Assembly: GCA_013178045.1 (NCBI GenBank)
Contig: JABLXP010000003.1
Coordinates: 49,101 to 113,100, forward strand
Source of the DNA: Bacillota bacterium
Lineage (GTDB): Bacteria; Bacillota; Ch66
Direction of reading: 5' to 3'
DNA: 64,000 bases
Part shown: piece by piece, positions 44,726 to 53,681 of the stretch
How the letters are laid out: each line of letters begins with the position of its first letter
Numbering within the stretch: the first letter of the stretch is position 1
Made by a program: the position numbers and the translations under genes
Notes under the pieces: model-generated
What the model was told of the DNA's origin: nothing
Seen by the model: the letters and a program-made list of their open reading frames with translations, nothing else
Database searches by the model: none

Positions 44726-46276
44726 CTACAGCGGAATGTTACCGTGCTTCTTAGCGGGCCGCGTTTCTTCCTTGGTCAGCAGCATATGCAGAGCCGCGAT
44801 TAACTTCGGCCGGGTCTCCTGCGGTTCGATGACCGCGTCCACAAATCCCCGCTGCGCCGCCACATAAGGATTGGCAAACCGTTCCGTGTATTCCTCAATC
44901 TTTTGCTGCCGTACAGCCTTCGGATCCTCGGCTTTGGCGATCTCATCCTTGAAGATGATATTCGCCGCCCCCTCCGGTCCCATGACCGCGATCTGCGCCG
45001 TCGGCCACGCAAACACCTGGTCGGCCCCCAGGTCCCGGCTGCACATGGCCAGGTAAGCGCCCCCGTAGGCTTTTCGAGTCACCAGGGTGATCTTCGGCAC
45101 CGTCGCTTCGGAATAGGCGTACAGCATCTTGGCCCCGTGGCGGATGATCCCGCCGTACTCCTGTCCAGTCCCGGGTAAGAAACCAGGCACATCGACCAGG
45201 TTCAACAGCGGGATGTTGAAGGCATCGCAGAACCGGATGAACCGCGCGGCTTTATCCGACGCGTTCACGTCCAGGCAGCCCGCCATGTAGTTCGGCTGGT
45301 TGGCGATGATCCCGATGGTGTACCCGTCCAGGCGGGCGAAGCAGGTGATGATGTTGCGGGCGTAGTACGGCTGAACTTCCAGATATTGTTTGTTGTCTAC
45401 GATGGCGGCGATCACTTTCTTCATGTCGTAGGGCCGGTTCGCTTCGTCTGGCACGATGGTGTTTAAAGCCGGTTCAACCCGATCAGCCACGTCATACGGT
45501 TCCCGATACGGGGTCCCCTCCGCGTTGTTGCTGGGCAGATAGCTCAGCAGGTCGCGGATCATCTGAATGCATTCTTCTTCGTTGGCCGCCGCGAAGTGCG
45601 CTACCCCGCTGGTCTGGTTATGCGTCATCGCCCCGCCCAGTTGCTCGGCCGTGACTTCTTCTCCCGTTACCGCTTTGATGACCTGCGGGCCCGTGATAAA
45701 CATCTGGCTGGTCCCTTTGACCATGAAGATAAAGTCGGTCAGGGCGGGAGAATAGACCGCTCCTCCAGCGCACGGCCCCATGATCACCGAGATCTGGGGA
45801 ATGACGCCAGAGGCGATGGTGTTGCGGTAGAAGATTTGTCCGTATCCACTTAATGCGTCTACCGCTTCCTGGATCCGGGCCCCGCCCGAGTCGTTGAGGC
45901 CAATCACCGGGGCCCCCATTTTTAAAGCCATGTCCAGCACTTTGCAGATCTTCTTGGCGTGCATTTCTCCCAGAGAGCCGCCAAGCACTGTGAAGTCCTG
46001 GGCAAAGACGAAGACCAGCCGGTCGTCAATTGTCCCGTAGCCAGTGACTACTCCTTCGCCTGGGGCTTCAACTTCCGCCATGCCGAAGTTTGTGCACCGG
46101 TGCGTGACAAATTTGTCCAGTTCCTGAAAACTCCCTGCGTCGAGCAGACGTTCGATCCGTTCGCGGGCGGTGAGTTTCCCCTCCGCGTGCTGCTTGTCAA
46201 TCCGTTTTTGGCCTCCGCCCTGTTCGATTTTCTGGGACCGCTCTTTCAGGTCGGCAATTTTGTCCAGTGTACTCAT
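44726..46276 (-). CDS. mmdA: acyl-CoA carboxyltransferase subunit (methylmalonyl-CoA decarboxylase alpha / propionyl-CoA carboxylase beta)
   Basis: This 516-aa carboxyltransferase of the PCC-beta/MmdA family moves CO2 between methylmalonyl-CoA or propionyl-CoA and biotin. It has the N- and C-terminal crotonase-like halves with oxyanion-hole segments ([14 protein letters not shown] near 115-128; [14 protein letters not shown] near 410). The ATG at 46276 has GGAGG 5 nt upstream. A free biotin carrier and mutase subunits are its neighbours, but no biotin carboxylase is. Either a Na+-pumping decarboxylase or a transcarboxylase is therefore possible, and membrane subunits (MmdB) are absent from the window. 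Confidence 0.9.
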   Translation of the reverse strand: MSTLDKIADLKERSQKIEQGGGQKRIDKQHAEGKLTARERIERLLDAGSFQELDKFVTHRCTNFGMAEVEAPGEGVVTGYGTIDDRLVFVFAQDFTVLGGSLGEMHAKKICKVLDMALKMGAPVIGLNDSGGARIQEAVDALSGYGQIFYRNTIASGVIPQISVIMGPCAGGAVYSPALTDFIFMVKGTSQMFITGPQVIKAVTGEEVTAEQLGGAMTHNQTSGVAHFAAANEEECIQMIRDLLSYLPSNNAEGTPYREPYDVADRVEPALNTIVPDEANRPYDMKKVIAAIVDNKQYLEVQPYYARNIITCFARLDGYTIGIIANQPNYMAGCLDVNASDKAARFIRFCDAFNIPLLNLVDVPGFLPGTGQEYGGIIRHGAKMLYAYSEATVPKITLVTRKAYGGAYLAMCSRDLGADQVFAWPTAQIAVMGPEGAANIIFKDEIAKAEDPKAVRQQKIEEYTERFANPYVAAQRGFVDAVIEPQETRPKLIAALHMLLTKEETRPAKKHGNIPL

Positions 46277-46329
46277 CGCATCCTCCATGTATATTTTTTT
46301 CTTTTCTTCATCTACCGAATAATTTACTG

Positions 46330-46728
46330 TTATTTCTGGACGTGATTGCGAATATATTCGATCGCCACACTTGTCGGGGTCCCCGGGGTGAAGATCTCGG
46401 CTACCCCCGCTTCTTTGAGAACGGGAATGTCTTCCTCTGGGATGATCCCGCCGCCGATGACCAAAACATCTCCCATGTCCTGTTCCTTTAATAATTCCAC
46501 AACACGCGGGAAAAGGTGCAGGTGGGCACCAGACAGGATACTCATGGCCACTACGTCAACGTCTTCCTGGACCGCCGCTGCAACAATCTGTTCCGGGGTT
46601 TGCCGCAGACCTGTATAGATGACCTCCATCCCCGCGTCCCGCAGCGCCCTGGCGATCACTTTCGCACCCCGGTCGTGCCCGTCCAGGCCCGGTTTGGCCA
46701 CCAGCACGCGAATTCGTTTATCTTCCAT
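46330..46728 (-). CDS. cobalamin-binding small subunit of methylmalonyl-CoA mutase
   Basis: The 132-aa B12-binding domain with the base-on-replacing motif D16-x-H18-x-x-G21 ([10 protein letters not shown]), followed by [15 protein letters not shown] and [10 protein letters not shown]. It forms the cobalamin half of a split mutase with the 559-aa protein encoded at 47221. Split mutases of this type are common in archaea and some Firmicutes. Confidence 0.93.
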   Translation of the reverse strand: MEDKRIRVLVAKPGLDGHDRGAKVIARALRDAGMEVIYTGLRQTPEQIVAAAVQEDVDVVAMSILSGAHLHLFPRVVELLKEQDMGDVLVIGGGIIPEEDIPVLKEAGVAEIFTPGTPTSVAIEYIRNHVQK

Positions 46729-46850
46729 CGTCTTTCACTCCTTCTTCAATTCTTACTGACATGTCATCGCTTCTCATCTCCACAATCGATACGACTGCCG
46801 ACCTCTTTAGACCCAGCATCTTTTTCTAGCTCATCAATACGCTGACCGTG

Positions 46851-47063
46851 TTATTCGATTACGGCTAAGATGTCTCCCTGGTTAACCACGTCGCCTACTT
46901 TGCATTTGATTTCTTTGACTGTCCCACTGGCGGGTGCGTATATCGGGTTTTCCATTTTCATGGATTCCAGTATGATGACTTCGTCGTCTTCTTTTACTGC
47001 GTCTCCAGGTTTGATCATGATGTCGACAATTTTACCTACCATCGGGGCCTGTATTTCCGCCAC
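46851..47063 (-). CDS. biotin carboxyl carrier protein
   Basis: A 70-aa biotinyl domain with the target lysine K36 in ESMKMENP and the flanking APMVGKI and VNQGDIL turns. No Ala/Pro-rich linker is present, so it is a minimal free carrier. Between the mutase subunits, it should shuttle CO2 for the MmdA-type carboxyltransferase. Confidence 0.93.
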   Translation of the reverse strand: MAEIQAPMVGKIVDIMIKPGDAVKEDDEVIILESMKMENPIYAPASGTVKEIKCKVGDVVNQGDILAVIE

Positions 47064-47220
47064 TGCTATCCTCTCCTAACTTGAGTTAGTTGTTTTTTTG
47101 TTTTTTGTTTTTTGTTCTGGTTTGTTATGCAGTCGGGCCAGGGGTTGGCAGTCGTGATCGTGGTCGAGCTACCTCTATAGTGTTATTTCTGGTAATTGTT
47201 TCATCAGCGGTGGTTTGTTT

Positions 47221-48900
47221 TTAAACTGTTTCCACCGGCCGGTATTCGCCGAATACTTCGCGCAGAACGCCGCAGATTTCGCCCAGGGTGGCGTAGGCTT
47301 TTACTGCCTCCAGGATATACGGCATCAGGTTGTCTGTGCCCTGCGCGGCCTGACGCAGGTTGGCCAGGGCGGTGTCTACTTTTTGTTGTTCCCGTTCCGC
47401 CCGCAGTTTGGCCAGTTTCTGGGCCTGTAGTTCTGCCACCGCCGGGTCAACCCGCAGTAAGTCTTTCGGCGGCGTTTCTTTGATCTGGAATTTGTTCATG
47501 CCGACGACGATGCGCCGGCCGCTTTCGACGTCTTTCTGGTAGTTGTAGGCGCTTTCTTGAATTTCCCGTTGGATGTAGCCCTGTTCAATGGCTTTGACGG
47601 CCCCGCCCATGGCGTCGATTTTTTCGATGTAGGCCATGGCCTGTTTTTCGATTTCGTCGGTCAGGGCTTCTACGTAGTAGGACCCCGCTAATGGGTCGAT
47701 GGTTTCGGCGACGCCGCTTTCATAGGCAATGATCTGCTGTGTCCGTAAGGCAATGCGCACCGAGTCTTCTGTCGGCAGGGCCAACGCTTCATCTCGGGAG
47801 TTGGTGTGGAGCGACTGGGTCCCGCCCAGGACGGCCGCCAGTGCCTGCAGGGTGACCCGCACGATGTTGTTGTCTGGTTGCTGCGCGGTGAGGGTGCAGC
47901 CCGCGGTTTGGGTGTGGAAGCGGAGCATCCAGGAGCGCGGGTCTTTGGCCCCGAAGCGTTCTTTCATGACCCGCGCCCACATCCGCCGGGCCGCCCGGAA
48001 TTTGGCGACTTCTTCGAGCAGGTCGTTGTGCGCGTTAAAGAAGAAGGAGAGCCGGCCCGCGAATTGGTCGACATCCAGTCCCGCTTTGATGGCCGCTTCG
48101 ACGTAGGCGATCCCATCCGCCAGGGTGAAGGCGACTTCCTGGACCGCCGTGGCGCCCGCTTCTCGAATGTGGTAACCGCTGATGCTGATGGTGTTCCAGT
48201 TCGGAACGTGCTGGGCACAGTAGGCAAAAATGTCGGTGATTAACCGCATTGAGGGCCCCGGTGGAAAGATGTAGGTCCCCCGCGCGGCGTATTCTTTCAG
48301 GATGTCGTTCTGGATCGTTCCGTTGAGTTTTTCTGGGGTGACCCCCTGCTTTTCGGCTACGGCGATGTACATGGCCAGCAGGACCGAGGCCGGGGCGTTG
48401 ATGGTCATGGAGGTGCTGACTTTATCCAGCGGTATGCCATCGAACAGGATCTCCATGTCCTGCAGGGAGTCGATGGCTACCCCTACTTTCCCAACCTCAC
48501 CCTGGGACAGGGGATGGTCGGAGTCCAGGCCGATCTGGGTCGGTAAGTCAAAGGCAACGCTTAAGCCCGTTTGGCCCTGTTCAAGCAGGTATTTATACCG
48601 TCGGTTCGATTCTTCGGCGGTGGCGAATCCCGCGTACTGGCGCATTGTCCAGAAACGGCCGCGGTACATGGTAGGCTGGACCCCGCGGGTGAACGGGTAT
48701 TGGCCAGGTAGTCCCAGGTCCCGGTCATAGTCCAGGTCCGCTACATCGGCTGGGGTGTACAGCCGTTTCACCGGCAGGCCAGAACCAGTGACAAACTCTT
48801 CTTGCCGTTCTTTGTTTTTGGCCAGTACCTTGCTCAGCGAATCCGTTTCCCAAGACGCAACCTTTTGCTTGAGTTGCGTTATCTTTTCACGGTCAAACAT
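47221..48900 (-). CDS. methylmalonyl-CoA mutase, large (catalytic) subunit
   Basis: Isomerises methylmalonyl-CoA and succinyl-CoA. The 559-aa protein has the TIM-barrel substrate motifs [17 protein letters not shown] (Tyr of the MCM type) and [14 protein letters not shown] (the Arg that binds the substrate carboxylate). Both favour methylmalonyl-CoA over isobutyryl-CoA as substrate. The B12 domain is on a separate gene (46330). The ATG lies after GGGAGGA. It is the first gene of the set mutase, biotin carrier, B12 subunit, carboxyltransferase. Epimerase and MeaB chaperone genes are not visible nearby. Confidence 0.92.
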   Translation of the reverse strand: MFDREKITQLKQKVASWETDSLSKVLAKNKERQEEFVTGSGLPVKRLYTPADVADLDYDRDLGLPGQYPFTRGVQPTMYRGRFWTMRQYAGFATAEESNRRYKYLLEQGQTGLSVAFDLPTQIGLDSDHPLSQGEVGKVGVAIDSLQDMEILFDGIPLDKVSTSMTINAPASVLLAMYIAVAEKQGVTPEKLNGTIQNDILKEYAARGTYIFPPGPSMRLITDIFAYCAQHVPNWNTISISGYHIREAGATAVQEVAFTLADGIAYVEAAIKAGLDVDQFAGRLSFFFNAHNDLLEEVAKFRAARRMWARVMKERFGAKDPRSWMLRFHTQTAGCTLTAQQPDNNIVRVTLQALAAVLGGTQSLHTNSRDEALALPTEDSVRIALRTQQIIAYESGVAETIDPLAGSYYVEALTDEIEKQAMAYIEKIDAMGGAVKAIEQGYIQREIQESAYNYQKDVESGRRIVVGMNKFQIKETPPKDLLRVDPAVAELQAQKLAKLRAEREQQKVDTALANLRQAAQGTDNLMPYILEAVKAYATLGEICGVLREVFGEYRPVETV

Positions 48901-49074
48901 TAAGCTTGTCCTCCCTTAACTATGGTTATAGAAATATAAATTTTTATGGGACATTGGCCGTTTTCGCTATCCATGTTCAACAATCGACGTATTTCAAGCA
49001 TTTTTAGGTTAAATAAAACAATTGCTGAAACTTTTTTAGCGGGTTACTCTAGCAAGAATTAAAATCAATGAGGC

Positions 49075-49118
49075 AATAAAAGGACCCTCCCTGCCGGTTT
49101 GAGATAACCGGCAGGGAG
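49075..49118 (-). terminator. terminator after the CoA-transferase/hydratase/dehydrogenase operon
   Basis: CTCCCTGCCGGTT and AACCGGCAGGGAG form a 13-bp perfect stem, followed by GGTCCTTTTATTG on the minus strand. Confidence 0.8.
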
Positions 49119-49177
49119 CTTCAAAAATCGTTTTAAGAGAAGTGGTTTGTGTGAAGGTGCACTTGCAATAGTAGTAC

Positions 49178-50327
49178 CTATCTATCACCTAGGACAAATT
49201 TAGCGATAATCATCTTTTGAATAAAGGTCGTGCCTTCCACAACCTTGAATGAACGGGCGTCCGCCAAATAACGCGTTCCGGGATACTCGGTCGTGTAACC
49301 AAAGGAACCAAGAATAGTCAAACAATCGTTAGCCCCATTAACCGCGGCCTCCGAAGCAACATACTTGGCCAGAGACGTTTCATACTGATTAGGCAGCCCT
49401 TGATCCTTCAGCCAGGCCGCCCGGTAGACCAGGAGCTTGGCTGCTTCGTGCTCAGCTGCCATTTCCGCCAGGGTGGACTGAACCATTTGGAAGTCCCCAA
49501 TCCGCCGGCCAAACTGCTGCCGTTCATTAGCGTATTTTGCCGCTGTTTCGAGACAGGCGCCGCTCAAACCCAATGCCCCAGCGGCGCAACCGATGCGGGT
49601 GTTGTTCAGCTGCGTCATGCAGATCTTAAAGCCATCCCCGGGTTTACCCAGCACATTTTCTTTGGGGACAATGGCGTTGTCAAAGACCACTTCACCGGTC
49701 GGTGAGCAGTGGAGGCCAAACTTCGTTTCTATGGGATGCACTTCAACCCCTGGTGTGTTTTTAAAATCGACCAGGAAACAGGTAATGCCGCGGTGTTTGG
49801 CCGCCTTATCTGTCGAGGCGTAAAGCAGGCCATAGTCAGCGATCGGGGCGTTCGTGATAAACATCTTCTGCCCGTTAATCACCCAGTGGTCACCTTTATC
49901 TACCGCATAGGTATTCATGGAAGCCACATCCGAGCCGGTGTTCGGTTCGGTAATGGCAAAGTAACCAATCCACTCGCCACTGACAAACTTCGGGATGAAT
50001 TTTTCCTTTTGTTCCTTGGTACCAAACAGCTGGATGGTGAGGGCCGGGCCGATGCACTGCATGTTGATCGGGAGCCGCCAGGACGCGTGGACCTTGGCCA
50101 GTTGTTCGGTCACCAGGCAGGCTTCCACGAAACCCATGCCATTTCCACCGTACTGTTCTTCGATACAGAACCCAAAGAAGCCAAGTTCCGCCATCTTGTC
50201 GTGGATTTCTTTTTCGGAAATAATGATTCTTTTCATCCTCGTCTACATAAGGCGCGATCTCGTTTTCGGCAAAACGTTTCGCCATCTCTTGAATTATCCT
50301 TTGTTCTTCTGTTAACCCAAAATTCAT
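49178..50327 (-). pseudogene. acyl-CoA dehydrogenase with a one-base frameshift
   Basis: Reading begins at the ATG at 50327 (AAGGAGG 8 nt upstream) with MNFGLTEEQRIIQEMAK and loses frame after YVDEDE, at an AAAA run near 50230. The other frame then continues with EKEIHDKMAELGFFGF and a complete acyl-CoA dehydrogenase body: FAITEPNTGSDVAS, and the catalytic Glu in FKVVEGTTFIQ. Removing one A restores an uninterrupted protein of about 382 aa. It is either a recent mutation, a sequencing error, or slippage at the A-run. The otherwise intact coding sequence argues against long decay. Confidence 0.8.
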
Positions 50328-50408
50328 CAGACATTCCTCCTTAGCTTTCTATACTTCTGGTAAATCATCTTGCTTTACCAAAACAATTCGAAACAACACA
50401 AGCTTAGC

Positions 50409-51185
50409 TTATTTTCCCTGAAACCGCGGACTGCGTTTCTCTAAAAAGGCATCCAAACCCTCCAGTCGGTCCTCGGTGCCAAAAATCACCGCTTGCCCCA
50501 GAATCTCAATGTTTAACGCAGTACGGAGATCAACCTCTGTCCCCAGCCGCATGACCCGTTTCACCATCCGGACGGCCACCGGGCCCTTGCTCATGATCCG
50601 CTTGGCCGTCTCCTGGACCGTCACCATCAGTTCTCCCGCCGGGACCACCTTGTTGACCAGGCCGATCCGCAAGGCCTCAGCGGCATCAATTATCTCCCCG
50701 GTCAGGATGAGTTCTTTGGCCTTAGCCAGCCCGACTAATCGCGGCAGCCGCTGGGTCCCCCCGGCTCCCGGCATGATCGCCAACCCCAGCTCGGGCTGCC
50801 CAAACTTGGCGTTCTCACTGGCGATCCGCAGGTCGCAGGCCATGGCCAATTCACATCCGCCGCCGAAGCAAAAGCCATTGACCGCGGCAATTACCGGTTT
50901 ATCCAGTTCTTCGATATCCAGCAAAACTCGATGGTATTCTCCCACCAGTGTTTGGAGCATACTCCGCTCGCGTAACGCCCTCACGTCCGCTCCGGCCACA
51001 AACGCTTTATCCCCGGCGCCGGTAATCACCAGCACCTGGACATCATCATCTATCCCCAGTTCACCTACCGCCTGCCGGATCTCAGCCCACGCCTCCCGGT
51101 TAAGGGCGTTTCGCTGCTCGGGACGGTTGATGGTGATCAACCCGATCCCAGCCTCCTTTTCCACCAGCAGGTATTGAAAAGACAT
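50409..51185 (-). CDS. enoyl-CoA hydratase (crotonase family), second copy
   Basis: This 258-aa protein has both catalytic glutamates (GGGCELAMACDL and GQPELGLAIMPGAGGTQRL) and the oxyanion loop VAGADVRAL. The ATG at 51185 has AGGAGG 7 nt upstream; an ATG two codons earlier is too close to it. It lies between the CoA-transferase subunits and the acyl-CoA dehydrogenase in an operon likely driven by the sigma-54 promoter at 53200-53215. Confidence 0.92.
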   Translation of the reverse strand: MSFQYLLVEKEAGIGLITINRPEQRNALNREAWAEIRQAVGELGIDDDVQVLVITGAGDKAFVAGADVRALRERSMLQTLVGEYHRVLLDIEELDKPVIAAVNGFCFGGGCELAMACDLRIASENAKFGQPELGLAIMPGAGGTQRLPRLVGLAKAKELILTGEIIDAAEALRIGLVNKVVPAGELMVTVQETAKRIMSKGPVAVRMVKRVMRLGTEVDLRTALNIEILGQAVIFGTEDRLEGLDAFLEKRSPRFQGK

Positions 51186-51217
51186 GCTCATACCTCCTCC
51201 GTAATGTTTGCGACTTC

Positions 51218-52081
51218 CTATAACTTGAGCTCAATCGCCTCATAAGAGCGTTTCATCTTCTCATAATATTCCTCAAAGGTCTCTGTCTTTTGGGTCGATT
51301 TCTTCCCCAGGATGATCCCCATGGAATCAAAGGAACGCATCACCCGCACCTGTTCCTCTGTTGGGGGCTCAACTTCCGAGAGCCAAGGCGCGACCTTCAA
51401 GTCCCAGTCAACCCGTTCCCGCACCTGGTCAACCGTCACGCCGGGGAACAGGGCGTCAAGGTACATTTCTTTGGTCTCTTCGTCGAACTTGAAAATACAG
51501 TGATCAGTGACAACCATAACGGGTCCCCCACCCATAAGGCCGGCGCGTTCCCTGGCACCGGGTCCGGTCAGATACCCGGGGCTGGTCATAAAGCGCACGC
51601 GCTCCACAAACTTGCCCTTTTCCAAGCGGATCATGATTACCGTCCGCTGGGCCGAAGACGCAATATCGTTGGCCCCACCGCTGCCGGGCAGCCTGACCTT
51701 GGGCCGGGTATAGCTCCCATCCACCCCCGGGATCACCGTGCTGTTAAGATTCCCATAGCGGTCAACCTCTGCCCCGCCGATAATTCCCAGCGTAATAAAC
51801 CCTCGTTGTTGATCACTGAACACCCGCCACATGGGACCGGCCGCCAGGGCATTGTCCGTCGTCGGGTTGTCGGAGATCGTCCAGGGAATCCGCCGGCTCA
51901 TGGCCCCGACTCCCCCGCCTTCGTAGATCAAGATTGCGTCTGGCGCGTGGGTACTCACCGCACAGACACCGGCAATCAAAGGAATCCCGATCCCAATAAA
52001 GGCAACATCATCATTGCGGATCTGGCGGGCCGTAATTGCCCCCATCAATTCGGACGTCGTATAATCCTTGGCGTAGCTCAT
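51218..52081 (-). CDS. CoA-transferase beta subunit (glutaconate CoA-transferase/IpdB-like)
   Basis: This 287-aa protein is the B subunit of a two-gene CoA-transferase of family I. It has GGGVGAMSRRIPW and LPGSGGANDIASSAQR, the glycine-rich CoA-site loop. The start overlaps the alpha stop as ATGA, with GGAGGG inside the alpha gene, indicating tight coupling. Relatives act on glutaconyl-CoA, 3-oxoacids or steroid-derived CoA esters, so the substrate here is open. Confidence 0.88.
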   Translation of the reverse strand: MSYAKDYTTSELMGAITARQIRNDDVAFIGIGIPLIAGVCAVSTHAPDAILIYEGGGVGAMSRRIPWTISDNPTTDNALAAGPMWRVFSDQQRGFITLGIIGGAEVDRYGNLNSTVIPGVDGSYTRPKVRLPGSGGANDIASSAQRTVIMIRLEKGKFVERVRFMTSPGYLTGPGARERAGLMGGGPVMVVTDHCIFKFDEETKEMYLDALFPGVTVDQVRERVDWDLKVAPWLSEVEPPTEEQVRVMRSFDSMGIILGKKSTQKTETFEEYYEKMKRSYEAIELKL

Positions 52082-53007
52082 CGGGCTCCCTCCTTTGATA
52101 CAATCTGGGGGATCTGGTAGTTATCATGTTCAAGCTCCTGCAGTTTGGCTAACCGATCCCAACCGACTTTGTTGAGATAGTCGTTATGGCTTTCTATCCC
52201 GTAGATCCACTCATCCATCCACTGCAGGATCCCTTCCCTGGTCCGTGAGGCAGCCACCATCTGGCGGCGGAAGGGAATATCCATCCAGTAATACCCCGCT
52301 ACCGATAAGGGGTGACAGCCAAATGGTGCCTCCACGACAGCCGAAACACAGTAGGATGGAATCGCCGTCATGTTCGGGAGCTTACGAATCTCGCTCGTCG
52401 GGATTATTTCTTCACAGGTCAGCACTACTTTTTTTGCCGCCCGGGCGATGATATCATCGTTAACAAACATTCCCCAGATCTGGGCATTGCCGGCCTTGTC
52501 CGCCCGCTGCACGTGAATAAAGGCGACATCCGGCTGCGCTGCTGGTACCAGTGCAACTGGTCCGTTCCCATAGGGGTCATCAATCACCTTAATCTTCGGG
52601 TTTACTTTAATCATATCAGTCCCCAGCAGGGACTTGGTCGGCATAAAGGGCACCCCGCTGGCGCCGGCCATAAAGCGTAGTCCCATCGCGTAATTTGAAT
52701 ATTCCTCAATTTCGAGGTAATGGGGAATCCCTTGTTCCACCGCGCGCCTCCAGTTCAACCCCATGCCAACGACACCAATCCAGATATATGCAGATTCAAC
52801 TCGCTTGATACAGCCAGCGGCGATCAGCGGCTCGGCTGTATCGGTAGTGGTGGCCGTAATGAAAGTGAGGTCCTTCTTCCGCTGCCGGATGATCTCGTGA
52901 CAAGCCGCAAAGGGTTCTCGACTTCCCAAACCACCAAAAGTTATCGAACACCCATCTGTGACAAAGGTGGCAACTGCTTCTTTTAAGGTCATTCGCTTAT
53001 CTTGCAC
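52078..53007 (-). CDS. CoA-transferase alpha subunit (glutaconate CoA-transferase/IpdA-like)
   Basis: This 309-aa A subunit pairs with the gene at 51218. It has SITFGGLGSREPFAACHEII at the N-terminus and a central LLGTDMIK/NPYGNGP-like region, as in GctA and IpdA. The start is GTG with AGGAGG 8 nt upstream. It is the first gene after a sigma-54 promoter and divergent from a PrpR-type activator, which suggests induction by the pathway's substrate. Confidence 0.88.
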   Translation of the reverse strand: MQDKRMTLKEAVATFVTDGCSITFGGLGSREPFAACHEIIRQRKKDLTFITATTTDTAEPLIAAGCIKRVESAYIWIGVVGMGLNWRRAVEQGIPHYLEIEEYSNYAMGLRFMAGASGVPFMPTKSLLGTDMIKVNPKIKVIDDPYGNGPVALVPAAQPDVAFIHVQRADKAGNAQIWGMFVNDDIIARAAKKVVLTCEEIIPTSEIRKLPNMTAIPSYCVSAVVEAPFGCHPLSVAGYYWMDIPFRRQMVAASRTREGILQWMDEWIYGIESHNDYLNKVGWDRLAKLQELEHDNYQIPQIVSKEGAR

Positions 53008-53081
53008 ACAACATCCCTCCTTATGGCGAAAAACAGATTTGCATATTCCTTCACCCCCACCCTGTTCGGCCGTGCTGATAA

Positions 53082-53156
53082 TGTCTCTTTTTGTGATATG
53101 ATGTCTAATTTTGTCTTGCTATGTTGTCTTGTGTCATATCGTGCCTGTTTTTGTCT
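53082..53156 (-). repeat. AGACA-repeat leader of the CoA-transferase operon
   Basis: The minus strand contains AGACA five times (TGTCT at plus positions 53082, 53102, 53112, 53125 and 53152), together with an inverted pair TGATATGA/TCATATCG (53094-53141). It lies between the sigma-54 promoter and the start codon, in the untranslated leader. Its role is unknown. Confidence 0.4.
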
Positions 53157-53199
53157 TTTTCTGTTGTTTCTGTTGATCTAACCCATTTTTAACACTAAT

Positions 53200-53215
53200 T
53201 GCAAATAATGTGCCA
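53200..53215 (-). promoter_or_regulatory. sigma-54 (-24/-12) promoter of the CoA-transferase operon
   Basis: On the minus strand TGGCAC, 5 nt, TTGCA is an exact fit to the -24/-12 consensus with correct spacing, 193 nt ahead of the GTG of the alpha subunit gene. The divergent sigma-54 activator gene supports it. Confidence 0.85.
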
Positions 53216-53431
53216 GCTTGTTTAACCGTCTGGTGCCTGGGCGTACTGTTCCCATCCCAACACAAAAAATAAATTTTTCAAAAATTGATAATGCTTCTTT
53301 CGCCGACGCAGAAGGAGTCAATCATTTTGTTTTTGCAACATCTGCGCCAATGGTGATTTAATTTTGAAACAATTCAGACCGGTGTGTTTGTGGAATAAAG
53401 TGCATGCATGATTATGTTTAAGCAGGTGAGT

Positions 53432-53498
53432 AATCTCTGGAGAAGATGAACAATAAATTTCTCAAAAAGTCATTTTTAGGCTGTCGTTACCAGAGATT
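53432..53498. promoter_or_regulatory. possible enhancer (inverted repeat) for the sigma-54 activator
   Basis: AATCTCTGG (53432-53440) and CCAGAGATT (53490-53498) form a perfect 9-bp inverted pair, 217-298 bp upstream of the -24/-12 promoter and 180-250 bp before the activator gene. This placement is usual for upstream activator sites. Confidence 0.4.
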
Positions 53499-53681
53499 CG
53501 GCAAAATATAATTGTTGCTCTCGCCAGAGCAAACAGGTACACTTATATTACAACTGATCGCTATTCTATGTAAGATTCCAACCTGTCACAGAACAAATCC
53601 CGAAACTTTCAACATTCATTCCCGCCTTAATTCATTCCACTTTATCCAGCCGAAAAACATTCAAACGTCGGAGGTGGTAGA

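Noticed and set aside
47221..48900. Isobutyryl-CoA or hydroxyisobutyryl-CoA mutase instead of methylmalonyl-CoA mutase
   Set aside because: The Tyr in PTMY and the Arg in PSMR that bind the methylmalonyl carboxylate are both present, and biotin carrier and carboxyltransferase genes adjoin.
48901..49074. Sigma-54 promoter ahead of the mutase operon
   Set aside because: No TGGC...TTGC pair with correct spacing was found; a weak TTGAAA/TGGATA pair is not convincing either.
53082..53156. CRISPR-like array in the AGACA-rich leader
   Set aside because: The units are only 5 nt and unevenly spaced; no cas gene is nearby.
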